Part shown: piece by piece, positions 25,853-35,400 of the stretch
Layout: each line of letters opens with the position of its first letter
Numbering within the stretch: position 1 is the first letter of the stretch
Assembly: GCA_009841015.1 (NCBI GenBank)
Contig: VXMQ01000005.1
Span: forward strand, 1-46,284
Length of the DNA stretch: 46,284 bases
Direction: 5' to 3'
Source: Candidatus Palauibacter denitrificans
Lineage (GTDB): Bacteria; Gemmatimonadota; Gemmatimonadetes; Palauibacterales; Palauibacteraceae
Made by a program: the position numbers and the translations under genes
The notes under the pieces: model-generated
What the model saw: only the letters and a program-made list of their open reading frames with translations
The model's database searches: none
Told to the model about the DNA's origin: nothing

Positions 25853-28355
25853 AACGAACACTCTGCGCAGCGAAGTCCCCCCGCTCACGGGCACCTTGCC
25901 GCCTCAGTGCCGGCACGATCTCGATGCGCTGCGCCGGTTCATCGACGAGGCGTCCGGTCGCGCCGGGGCGGGCGCCCCCGCCGATCCCGCGGACTTCCGG
26001 GAGGTGCTGCTGACCGGAGCGACCGGCTTCCTCGGCCGCTTTCTTCTGAGAGACCTCCTGCGGCGGAACCCGAACCTGACCGTGACCTGCATCGTGCGTG
26101 CGGATGATGCCGACCACGCCTTGGCTCGCGTCCGCGCCGCCCTGGAGGAGGCGGAAATCCGGGATGACGAATTCGTCCCGCGCATCCGTGCGCTGGCGGG
26201 AGACATCCATCTCCCGCGCTTCGGCCTGGAGCCGGCCCAATTCGTGGAGCTCTGCCAGCGGATCGACGCCGTCTACCATCTTGCCGCGAGCCTGAGCGTA
26301 GCGACGCCCTACGTCGCCCTGCGCAGGACCAACGTGTTCAGCATCCGCGCCGTGCTCGACCTGTGCCTGACCACGCGCCTGAAACACATCTTCTTCGCGT
26401 CGACCATGGGGGTTTTCCCCGAGTACTTCTGCGGTTTCGCGAAGGAGTATTCCGGCAGCCGCATCACGCACCAGATGCAGCCGGACATCGCGAGCATGAA
26501 ACGCGTCTTCCCCCTCGGCATGCTCGGGTATCCGTGGACCAAGGTGGTGGTCGAGCAGGCCCTGCTTCATGCGACACGGGCCGGGGTGCCCGTGGCTCTG
26601 TTCCGACTGCCGCACGCGAACGTCGCGAGTACCGGATTCGGCAATGCCGACGATGTCGCGGTGCGAACAGTGGCCGCGGTAGTGGATGCGGGGCGGATGC
26701 CCGAAGGGTTCACGTTGCAATGGAGCCAGGCGGCGGCCGATGTCGTTGCCGACACCATGGCGGCCATCTCGCTGAATCCGGATCGGCGCTTCACGATCTA
26801 CCACTACTCCGAAGACCCGCCGCTGGGGCACGAGATGCAGCTCGCGGACTTCGGACTGTACTACAAGACCGTCACCTACGATGAGTTCAAGCGGGCCTGT
26901 CTGTCCCGGGGAGAACGGTCGCCTCTCCACGGCTTCTGGAACCTGATCGATCACGGTGCGCCCTACTGGTTCAGCGGGGACGCGACTGCTCCGTCCCATC
27001 GCGTCTGCAGCCGCGCGCTGGAAGCCGATTGTCCAGACCCGATTCCGTGGCCGAGCGCGTACGCCATGCTCCGGCGCTCTCTCGACTGGTTGCGGGCCCA
27101 TCACGAGCGTTGGCCCTACCGCATACCCGAGAGCCGCCTCGACTACGACCACCTTCTGGGTCGAGCCGAATCGTTCGCGCGCGAATACGATGTCCCGTTC
27201 GACGTGGCGTTCCCCGCCTGGAAACTTGAGGGGCTCAGGCAGCTCGTCCGGGCGGTGAACGCCCCGGAGGCCGGCGTCCGCACCGAGAGACACGACTACA
27301 TCGCCTTCGATCTCACCCGCCGGTTGCGCAACAACGCGTCTCTGGAAGCCGAGCGCCGCCGCTACCCGCAGATCGCGGAACAGGAAGTCAGGCGGCCGGT
27401 CTTCATCGTCGGGGTCAACCGGACCGGCACGACGTTCCTGCACCGCCTGATGTCTCGCGACCCGAGGTTCTGGACGCTGCGCGGCTACGAGTATGTCGAG
27501 CCGGTCCCGGCGGGAGGCAACGACGCCAGTCCGGCCGGCTCGGCGGAAGATCCGCGGCGAGCCTTCGCGGAAGAACTCCTGAACGCGTCGGGAATCGTCG
27601 ACATGTTCAAGGGGGTGCATCACTTCGACGTGAACGAACCGGAGGAGGATCTCGGACTCCTCAGGTTGGGGTTTACGGCCTGGGGTGCCACCGTCTGGTT
27701 CGACATCCCAGACTTCGCCCGCTGGCTTGCCGGCAAGGACATGTCGGCGAGTTACGCCTTTCACCGCCGCGCGATGCAGAGCTACACGCATCAGCGGCGG
27801 CAGCGGCGACGCGGCGGGGAGGGGCAGTGGGTTCTGAAGGCGCCCTTCCACCTCTTCGAACTGGAGGCGCTGATCGCGACGTACCCCGATGCCCTGTTCA
27901 TTCAGACCCATCGCGAACCCGCGCAGTTCATGGGATCCTGGTGCAGCCTCGTCGACCGCGTTCGCAGTCTCTCCTGCCAGCCCCGCCCGTCAGGAGATCT
28001 CGGGGCGGAACAGCTCGAGTTCATGAGCCGCATGCTCGATTGCGCGGTGGAGTTTCGCACCGCCCACCCCGAACTCGAAGACCGGTGGATGGACGTCAGC
28101 TTCTACGATTTTGTAGAAGACCCGATGGCCATGGTGGCCCGCATCTACGACCATTTCGGCTGGCGGCTGGAGGAGGAGGCGGTGGCCGCCATGGATGCAT
28201 GGCTCGAGGTACAGGCCGAACAGCGGCAAAGAGAAGAGCGGCACAAGTACGACCTTGCCGACTTCGGTCTGACGCGCGACGAGGTCGATTCGGCGTTCTC
28301 GCGCTACCTGGGTTTTCTCTCCCGCGAAGGACACCGATCGCCCTTAACCCCGTGA
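25845..28355 (+). CDS. Fused thioester reductase-sulfotransferase
   Basis: Two-domain protein of 836 residues. Residues about 50-390 are an extended SDR/thioester-reductase domain (NAD_binding_4 type): TGATGFLGRF cofactor loop near 56, FASTMGV, and catalytic Tyr229/Lys233 in GYPWTK. It would reduce an ACP- or CoA-bound acyl thioester to aldehyde or alcohol. A helical linker follows, then a PAPS-dependent sulfotransferase (Sulfotransfer_3 type) from about 517: 5'-phosphosulfate loop VGVNRTGTTFLH (RTGTT at 526-530), WVLKAPFHL and IQTHREPAQFMGSW for 3'-phosphate binding. GTG 25845 is chosen because GGTGGAG lies 7 bases upstream and it overlaps the radical SAM stop by 8 bp; ATG 25794 is the alternative. 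No membrane segment is evident. Confidence 0.92.
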   Translation: MPETNTLRSEVPPLTGTLPPQCRHDLDALRRFIDEASGRAGAGAPADPADFREVLLTGATGFLGRFLLRDLLRRNPNLTVTCIVRADDADHALARVRAALEEAEIRDDEFVPRIRALAGDIHLPRFGLEPAQFVELCQRIDAVYHLAASLSVATPYVALRRTNVFSIRAVLDLCLTTRLKHIFFASTMGVFPEYFCGFAKEYSGSRITHQMQPDIASMKRVFPLGMLGYPWTKVVVEQALLHATRAGVPVALFRLPHANVASTGFGNADDVAVRTVAAVVDAGRMPEGFTLQWSQAAADVVADTMAAISLNPDRRFTIYHYSEDPPLGHEMQLADFGLYYKTVTYDEFKRACLSRGERSPLHGFWNLIDHGAPYWFSGDATAPSHRVCSRALEADCPDPIPWPSAYAMLRRSLDWLRAHHERWPYRIPESRLDYDHLLGRAESFAREYDVPFDVAFPAWKLEGLRQLVRAVNAPEAGVRTERHDYIAFDLTRRLRNNASLEAERRRYPQIAEQEVRRPVFIVGVNRTGTTFLHRLMSRDPRFWTLRGYEYVEPVPAGGNDASPAGSAEDPRRAFAEELLNASGIVDMFKGVHHFDVNEPEEDLGLLRLGFTAWGATVWFDIPDFARWLAGKDMSASYAFHRRAMQSYTHQRRQRRRGGEGQWVLKAPFHLFELEALIATYPDALFIQTHREPAQFMGSWCSLVDRVRSLSCQPRPSGDLGAEQLEFMSRMLDCAVEFRTAHPELEDRWMDVSFYDFVEDPMAMVARIYDHFGWRLEEEAVAAMDAWLEVQAEQRQREERHKYDLADFGLTRDEVDSAFSRYLGFLSREGHRSPLTP

Positions 28356-28382
28356 GGGCCTGGCCTGTTTGATTGTGGCGGG

Positions 28383-29750
28383 TCAGTCGCCGACCCACAC
28401 CGTCTTCACGTTGACGAACTCGCGGATCGCGTGGGGGCCGAGTTCGCGCCCGTAGCCCGAGCGTTTGACGCCGCCGAAAGGGACGCGGGGATCGGAGGCG
28501 GACATCCCGTTGATGAAGACGCCGCCGGCCTCCAGGTCGCGGACGGCGCGGGCCCGTTCCTCGGGATCGTTCGTCCAGATGGCGGAACAGAGGCCGAACT
28601 CCGTCGCGTTCGCCCGCTCGATGGCCTCGTCCATGTCGGCGACCGGGAAGATGCTGGCGACCGGGCCGAAGATCTCGTCATCCGTGGCCGGGGAGCCGTC
28701 CGGGACGTCGGTGAGTACGGTCGGCGCGTAGAACCATCCGCGCCGGTCGGGTACGCGCCCGCCCGTGGCCACCCGGGCGCCGGCGGCCACGGTGGCCTCC
28801 ACCTGCTCCGCGACATGGTCCCTCAGGTCGCGGCGGGCCAGCGGTCCGATTTCGACCTCGGACTCCTTCGGGTCGCCGACGCGGAGCGCCGACACGCGTT
28901 CGACGAGCCGCCCGGTGAACTCGTCTGCGATCGAACTCTGGACGAGCATGCGCTTGGCGGCGATGCACGACTGGCCGTTGTTCCACATGCGCGCATCGAC
29001 GGCAGTCGCGACGGCCCGCTCGAGGTCCGCGCTCTCCATGACGATGAAGGGATCGCTGCCGCCGAGTTCGAGCACGGTCGTCTTGATGCGGCGTCCGGCC
29101 TCGGCCGCGAGCGCGGAGCCGGCCGCGACGGAGCCGGTGAGAGAGGCGGCCTGCACGGTCGGGTCGTCGAGCACGCGGGGGATGTCCCCGACCTCGACGA
29201 AGACGTTCTGGAACACGCCGTCGGGGAAGCCGGCGCGCGAGAACAGTCCCTCGAGGGCGACCGCGCACTGCGGCACGTTCGGCGAGTGCTTGAGCAGGAA
29301 GGCGTTGCCCGCCAGCACCGTCGGCACCGCGGAGCGCATGGCCTGCCAGAACGGGAAGTTCCACGGCATGATGCCGAGCACCGCGCCCAGGGGATGGTAC
29401 TCGACCCAGCAGTGCGTTCCGGTCGACTCGAAGCGCTCGGGCGCCAGGTGCGCGGGCCCGTGCTCGGCGTAATACCGACACACCCAGGCGCATTTCTCGG
29501 CCTCGGCGACCGCGCTGGCGAGCGGCTTGCCCATCTCGCGCGTCATCAGCAGGCCGTAGGCCGCCTTGCCCCGCTCGACGAGTTCCGCCAGCGCGAGGAG
29601 ACGTTCGGCCCTCTCGGCCACCGGCACTCGCCTCCACACGTCGAACCCCGCGCGGGCTCGCTCCAGCGCGGCCTCGATGCCGCCCCCATCCAGCGCCGGG
29701 AACGCGGCGAGTCGTTCCTCCGTGGTCGGATCTATGCTCTCGAAAGGCAT
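28383..29750 (-). CDS. NAD(P)-dependent aldehyde dehydrogenase (succinate-semialdehyde dehydrogenase-like)
   Basis: Oxidises an aldehyde to the carboxylate in the cytoplasm. The 455 residues match the GabD-type group. The catalytic Cys lies in NNGQSCIAAKRM, the general-base Glu in VLELGGSDPFIV, and the cofactor region includes GIMPWNFPFWQ and ASLTGSVAAGS. The start is taken as ATG 29750 after a GAGAGAG run; GTG 29765 in the same frame is possible. It converges on the reductase-sulfotransferase gene with only 27 bp between stops and is divergent from the hydratase. It might remove stray aldehyde from the PKS pathway or belong to unrelated semialdehyde metabolism; the sequence does not decide. 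Confidence 0.92.
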   Translation of the reverse strand: MPFESIDPTTEERLAAFPALDGGGIEAALERARAGFDVWRRVPVAERAERLLALAELVERGKAAYGLLMTREMGKPLASAVAEAEKCAWVCRYYAEHGPAHLAPERFESTGTHCWVEYHPLGAVLGIMPWNFPFWQAMRSAVPTVLAGNAFLLKHSPNVPQCAVALEGLFSRAGFPDGVFQNVFVEVGDIPRVLDDPTVQAASLTGSVAAGSALAAEAGRRIKTTVLELGGSDPFIVMESADLERAVATAVDARMWNNGQSCIAAKRMLVQSSIADEFTGRLVERVSALRVGDPKESEVEIGPLARRDLRDHVAEQVEATVAAGARVATGGRVPDRRGWFYAPTVLTDVPDGSPATDDEIFGPVASIFPVADMDEAIERANATEFGLCSAIWTNDPEERARAVRDLEAGGVFINGMSASDPRVPFGGVKRSGYGRELGPHAIREFVNVKTVWVGD

Positions 29751-29858
29751 CTCGTTCTCTCTCACGAGACGTTACCATTGGCACCGCCTGACTAGCGAAA
29801 TCGTCCGGTTTCGGCGCGCGACCCGCAAGCCCCGGCTGGACCTGCCCTGGAGCCGTAC

Positions 29859-30710
29859 ATGACCGAAGCCGACTCCGCGGCCGACGCTGTGGCCGACGCC
29901 TCCACGCCCGCGGACGCTTTCGAGGCGGATCTCGCCCGGGAGTTGCTTGCCGCCCGCGCCAGGCGCGAAACGGTCCGGCCGCCGACCCAGCGCACCGGAG
30001 AGTTCGATCTCGACCGGGCTTATCGCGTCGGGGCCGCGCTCGACCGCAGCCTTCGGCAACGGGGACACGGTCTGCTGGGCTGCAAAGTCGGGTTCACGAA
30101 CCGGACGATCTGGCCGCGATTCGGGATCGACGAACCGATCCTCGCCCCCATCTACGCTCGAACGCTGCGCCTGGCGAGACCGGTGGCGGAGGTCTCCCTG
30201 GCGAAGTTCTGCGCCCCGATGCTCGAAGTGGAGGTCGTCTTCGGCATTGAGCCGGAGGGTGACGCGCCCAGCGGCGGCCGGCCGAGCTGGATGGCGCTCG
30301 GATTCGAGATCGTCGACTGTCACTATCCGGACTGGCACCTTACGCCGGCGGATTCGGTCGCCGACTTCGGGCTCCACGGCGCGCTCGTCGTCGGCGGGCC
30401 GGTCAACCGGGACGTTCCGGATTTCGACGGACGGGTGGCCCGCCTCGACCGGCTCGAGGTCCGGCTCCTGCGTAACGAGACGCTCGTGGCGCGAGGGCGG
30501 GGAAGCGATGTCCTCGGGCATCCGCTCGAGGCGCTGGAGGTCGTGCCGCGGCTATGGCCGCGCTTCGACGATGGCGGAATCCCGGAACACGGCCTGGTCG
30601 TGAGCACGGGGACGATGACCCCGCTCGAGCCGCTTTCCCCGCGCGAGGCGTGGCGGGTGGAGGCGAAGGGCGTGGATCTCCCGGGCCCCGAAATCGTGCT
30701 CACCGACTGA
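29859..30710 (+). CDS. 2-keto-4-pentenoate hydratase / fumarylacetoacetase-fold protein
   Basis: Metal-dependent hydratase or decarboxylase of the MhpD/FAH superfamily, 283 residues, normally acting in meta-cleavage breakdown of aromatics. Visible family features are LGCKVGFTNRTIW (substrate loop), the acidic metal-binding stretch MLEVEVVFGIE, and GFEIVDCHYPDW. An Ala/Asp-rich N-terminal tail of about 20 residues precedes the fold. It is divergent from the aldehyde dehydrogenase, and such pairs can act in sequence in aromatic catabolism, but no ring-cleavage gene is in the window. The 166 bp after it hold short GC-rich repeats and only a weak promoter-like match. Confidence 0.82.
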   Translation: MTEADSAADAVADASTPADAFEADLARELLAARARRETVRPPTQRTGEFDLDRAYRVGAALDRSLRQRGHGLLGCKVGFTNRTIWPRFGIDEPILAPIYARTLRLARPVAEVSLAKFCAPMLEVEVVFGIEPEGDAPSGGRPSWMALGFEIVDCHYPDWHLTPADSVADFGLHGALVVGGPVNRDVPDFDGRVARLDRLEVRLLRNETLVARGRGSDVLGHPLEALEVVPRLWPRFDDGGIPEHGLVVSTGTMTPLEPLSPREAWRVEAKGVDLPGPEIVLTD

Positions 30711-30876
30711 CGGACCGACGGGCCGACGGACCGCCCGGTGGAACGGGCTTGCCCAACCCGGCGCGAGAATGGAACATAGCAGGCCACGGTCTGCCAGCAG
30801 CGCCATGTGACCGGAGACCGCCGGCCCGCGCGAGTGCGGGGTCGCGACCGCACCGATCCTCTCACGGGGAGCAGGC

Positions 30877-32457
30877 ATGCCAGACTCCGCCGCGAACGGC
30901 GGCAGCCCGACCGCCCGCTGGGCAAAGGTCATCGACCACACCCGCTGTATCGGCTGCCACGCCTGCACGACGGCCTGCAAGTCGGAGAACGAGGTCCCGC
31001 TCGGCGTCACGCGCACCTACGTGAAGTACGCCGACGTGGGGACCTTCCCGGCCACGCGGCGCGCCTTCCAGGTCACGCGCTGCAACCAGTGCGACGACGC
31101 GCCGTGCACGACCGCGTGCCCTACCCAGGCCATGTTCCGCCGTCCCGACGGGATCGTGGACTTCGACAAATCGATCTGCATCGGCTGCAAGGCGTGCATC
31201 GCGGCCTGTCCCTACGATGCGATCTTCATCAACCCGGACGACCATTCGGCGGAGAAGTGCAACTTCTGCGCTCACCGCATCGACATGGGGCTGGAGCCGG
31301 CCTGCGTCACGGTGTGCCCGACGGAGGCGATCATCGTCGGCGACCTTGACGACCCGGAATCGAAGGTTTCGCAGTACGTCGGGCGCGACCCGGTGAGCGT
31401 CCGGCGGCCGGAGAAGGAGACCCACCCGAAGCTGTTCTACAAGGGGGCGCACCAGGCGACGCTCGATCCGCTGGCCGCCGTCCGTCCCGGGGGCGGGCTG
31501 TACATGTGGAGCGAGCAGCCCGAGGGCGCGCACGAGGTCGGCTCGGGCCAGCCGCACGCGATGGGAACGGACGGGCGCCACGGTCCGAACTCCTCGGCCG
31601 CCGCGATCCTCTCCTACGACATCTCGCACACGGCGCCGTGGGACTGGCGGGTGAGCCTGTACACGCTCACCAAGGGGGTCTCCGCCGGCGTGTACCTCGC
31701 CGTGCTCCTCCTGTGCCTGCTGGGCGGGCTCGCGTGGCAGAGCGGGACCTGGCTCACCCTCACGCCGCTCCTCGGTCTCGCCGCGCTGGCGCTCACCGGC
31801 GGACTGCTGATCTGGGACCTCGAGCACCCGAAGCGCTTCCTCCTCATCTTCACGAGACCCCACATGAAGAGCTGGCTCGTGCGGGGGGCGTTCGTGATCG
31901 CGGGCTACGGCGCGGCCCTGACCGCGCACTTTGCGGCGGCGCTGATCGGCGGCGCGGGCGCCCCCGAGACGACGCGCTGGATGGCATGGGCCGGGGCGCC
32001 CCTGGCCGCCATGACGGCGGTCTACACGGCCTATCTCTTCGCGCAGGCCCGGGCGCGCGATCTGTGGCAGAATCCGCTCCTGCCGCCGCACTTTCTCGTA
32101 CAGGCGCTGCTGGCCGGCGGCGCGGCCCTGATGCTCTTCCCGTCGCTCGGCGGCTCCGCCGCGCTGGGCCGGCTCGTGGGGCTCACGGCCGCCGCGCACC
32201 TCCTGCTCGTGCTCGCCGAACTCACGCTCACGCATGCGACGGCCCACGCCGCCCTCGCCGCCCGGAACATGGTGCGCGGGCGCTACGCCCCCTGGTTCTG
32301 GGGCGGCATCCTGCTCGTGACGCTCGCGGCCGCCCTCACCGTGGCGCCGCTCGCCGGCGCCTGGGTCGCCCCGCTGATCGGCGCCTCCGCCCTCGCCGGG
32401 CTCCTCGCGCACGAGCACGCCTACGTCCAGGCCGGCCAGTCCGTGCCCCTCGCATGA
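30877..32457 (+). CDS. Fused 4Fe-4S ferredoxin subunit and NrfD-type membrane subunit
   Basis: Electron-transfer subunit of a CISM (DMSO/polysulfide reductase-like) complex, 526 residues. Residues about 15-190 are a DmsB/PsrB-like protein with four 4Fe-4S cysteine sets: CIGCHACTTAC (Cys24, 27, 30, 34), CNQCDDAPCTTAC, CIGCKACIAAC, and CNFC with CVTVC. After a linker, about 255-526 form an NrfD/PsrC-like quinone-interacting membrane domain with about eight hydrophobic helices. B and C subunits are usually separate genes, so the fusion is notable. With no signal sequence the FeS part would face the cytoplasm. Its stop overlaps the catalytic subunit start (ATGA). Confidence 0.9.
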   Translation: MPDSAANGGSPTARWAKVIDHTRCIGCHACTTACKSENEVPLGVTRTYVKYADVGTFPATRRAFQVTRCNQCDDAPCTTACPTQAMFRRPDGIVDFDKSICIGCKACIAACPYDAIFINPDDHSAEKCNFCAHRIDMGLEPACVTVCPTEAIIVGDLDDPESKVSQYVGRDPVSVRRPEKETHPKLFYKGAHQATLDPLAAVRPGGGLYMWSEQPEGAHEVGSGQPHAMGTDGRHGPNSSAAAILSYDISHTAPWDWRVSLYTLTKGVSAGVYLAVLLLCLLGGLAWQSGTWLTLTPLLGLAALALTGGLLIWDLEHPKRFLLIFTRPHMKSWLVRGAFVIAGYGAALTAHFAAALIGGAGAPETTRWMAWAGAPLAAMTAVYTAYLFAQARARDLWQNPLLPPHFLVQALLAGGAALMLFPSLGGSAALGRLVGLTAAAHLLLVLAELTLTHATAHAALAARNMVRGRYAPWFWGGILLVTLAAALTVAPLAGAWVAPLIGASALAGLLAHEHAYVQAGQSVPLA

Positions 32458-35400
32458 GCGATCCGGGCGGCCCGGGCCGCAACGGCGCCGGCGCGGGCGG
32501 CAACGGCTCCGGCCCGGATGGCGTCTCGCGGCGGCTGCACGAACTCAGCGAGCGGGTGAGCGCGGCGCGTTCGGCAACCGAGGCCCGCGGCGAGACCTTC
32601 TATCCAGGCCCCAGCCGCAACCAACTCGCGGCTTTCCCCCCGCGGGAACGCTGGGACGACTGGGTCGAACTCGACTCGAAGGCGTGGCCGGAGCGGCGCG
32701 AACGGCGCTACATGCTCGTGCCCACGACCTGCTTCAACTGCGAGTCCGCGTGCGGCCTCCTGGCCTACGTCGACCGCGACACCCTCCAGGTGCAGAAGTT
32801 CGAAGGGAACCCCGAGCACCCCGGCTCGAGGGGCAGGAACTGCGCCAAGGGCCCGGCCACGCTGAACCAGATCGTCGACCCCGACCGCGTCCTCTACCCG
32901 CTGAAGCGCGCCGGCGAGCGCGGCGAGGGGAAGTGGGTGCGCGTCTCCTGGGAAGAGGCGCTCAACGACATCTCGGCGCGGATCCGCACGGCCATCGACG
33001 AGGGGCGCCAGCGCGAGGTCATGTACCACGTGGGGCGTCCGGGCGAGGACGGGTTCACCGAGCGGCTGCTGGCGGCGTGGGGCGTTGACGGCCACAACTC
33101 GCACACGAACATCTGTTCCTCGAGCGCGCGCGCCGGCTACCAGTTCTGGCTCGGCATGGACCGCCCCAGCCCCGACCACGCCCGCGCCGACGTCATCCTC
33201 CTCGTGAGTTCGCACCTCGAGGCGGGGCACTACTTCAACCCCCACGCACAGCGCATCCTGGATGGGGTCAAGAAGGGCGCCCGGCTCATCGTCTTCGATA
33301 CGCGCCTCTCGAACACGGCCACGCACGCCGACCACTGGCTCCCCACCCAGCCCGGGTCCGAGGCCGCCGTTCTCCTCGCCATCGCGCACCACCTGATCGC
33401 GACGGGGGCCTGGAACCGCGACTTCGTCCGGCGCTGGTTCAACTGGGAGGAGTACCTCGCCGCCGAGAAGCCGGACCTTCCGCGCACCTTCGAGTCGTTC
33501 GAGACCGCCCTCCGCGAGTTGTACGAAGCGTGCACCTTCGAGTGGGCGGCGGAGGAGTCCGGCATCGATGCGGCGCAGATTCGCGAGGTCGCCGAACTCG
33601 TGGCCCGGGCCGGGTCCCGCCTCTCCACGCACAACTGGCGGAGCGCCGCGTCCGGCAACGAGGGCGGCTGGCAGGTGGCCCGGACCCTCTTCTTTCTCAA
33701 CGCCCTCACGGGTTCCGTGGCGACCCCCGGCGGCACCTATCCGAGCACGTGGAACAAGTTCATCCCGAAGCCGATCCGCATGCCCCGGCACCCGGAGCAC
33801 TGGAACGAACTGACCTGGCCCGACGAGTTTCCGCTGGCGATGTACGAGGTCTCCTTCCTCCTCCCGCACCTCCTCAGGGAGGGACGCGGCAAGCTCGACG
33901 TCTACTTCACGCGCGTGTACAACCCGGTGTGGACGAACCCGGACGGGTTCGCCTGGATCGAAGCCCTGACGGATGAGGAGAAGGTCGGCCTCCACGTCGC
34001 GCTCACCCCGACCTGGAACGAGTCCGCCTACTTCGCGGACTACGTGCTTCCGATGGGACACGGGCCCGAGCGGCACGACCTCCACTCCTACGAGACCCAC
34101 GACGGCCAGTGGATCGGTTTCCGGCAGCCCGTGCTGCGCTCCGCCCGGGAGCGCCTCGGCGAGCGGGTGGCGGACACGCGCCACACGAACCCCGGCGAAG
34201 TGTGGGAGGAGAACGAGTTCTGGCTCGAGCTCTCCTGGCGCATCGACCCGGACGGCAGCCGCGGCATCCGCGAGTTCGTGGAGTCGAAGGAGAATCCCGG
34301 GCAGCGCCTCACGGTGGACGAGTACTACGCCTGGATGTTCGAGCACTCCGTGCCCGGCCTGCCCGAGGCGGCGGCGGCGGACGGACGCTCGCCGCTGGAC
34401 TACATGCGCCGCTACGGCGCCTTCGAGGTCGCGCGCGACATCGGCCCGCTTCACGAGCGGCCCGTTCCGCCCAAGGAACTCGAGGACGCGCGGGAAGACG
34501 AGTTCGGCCGCGTCTACACGCGGGCCCCCGCCTCCGCCGCGGTGAACCTCGCGCCCATGGGCGCCCCCGACCCGGATCCGGACGGGCGGCGCCCGGTGGG
34601 CGTTCGCGTGGACGACACGATCCGCCGCGGATTTCCGACCCCGAGCGGCAAGCTGGAGTTCTACTCCCCCACGCTCGTCCGCTGGGGCTGGCCCGAGTAC
34701 GCCGTGCCCGCCTACATCCGGAGCCACGTCCATCCGGCCGCGATGGAGCCGGACCAGATGTGCCTCATCTCCACCTTCCGGCTCCCGGTGCAGATCCACA
34801 CGCGTTCGGCCAACTCCAAGTGGCTGGACGAGATCGCCCACACGAACCCGCTCTGGCTGCATCCGTCCGACGCGGCGCGCAAGGGGGTGAGGACGGGAGA
34901 TCTCGTGCGGGTCGAAACCGAGATCGGCTACTTCGTCCTCAAGGCATGGGTGACGGAGGGGATCAAGCCGGGCGTCGTCGCGTGCAGCCACCACATGGGG
35001 CGCTGGAAGCTGGCGGACGCCGGTGCAGCGGGCCCGAACGGGGGTGAACCCGGTACGGCCGGGCGCGGCGAGCGGGAACGCGTCGCCGGTCAGCGGCAAC
35101 TCATGGCGACGGTTTCCCTCAGCGGGAAAGACGGCGACTGGAAGCTGTCGCGCAGGCAGGGCGCGGCGCCGTACAAGACCGACGATCCGGACACGTCGCG
35201 GATCTGGTGGACGGATGTGGGCGTCCATCAGAACCTCACCTTCCCCGTGCACCCCGACCCGGTGTCCGGGATGCACTGCTGGCACCAGGCGGTGCGCGTG
35301 GTCAAGGCCTCGCGGCGCGACCGCCATGGGGACATTCACGTCGACACGGAGCGGTCGCACGAGGTGTACCGGAGCTGGCTCGCCAAGACGCGAGGGGCCG

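Noticed and set aside
30749..30777. Possible promoter TTGCCC-17-GAACAT before the FeS/NrfD gene
   Set aside because: The -10 match is only 3 of 6; not supported enough to list.
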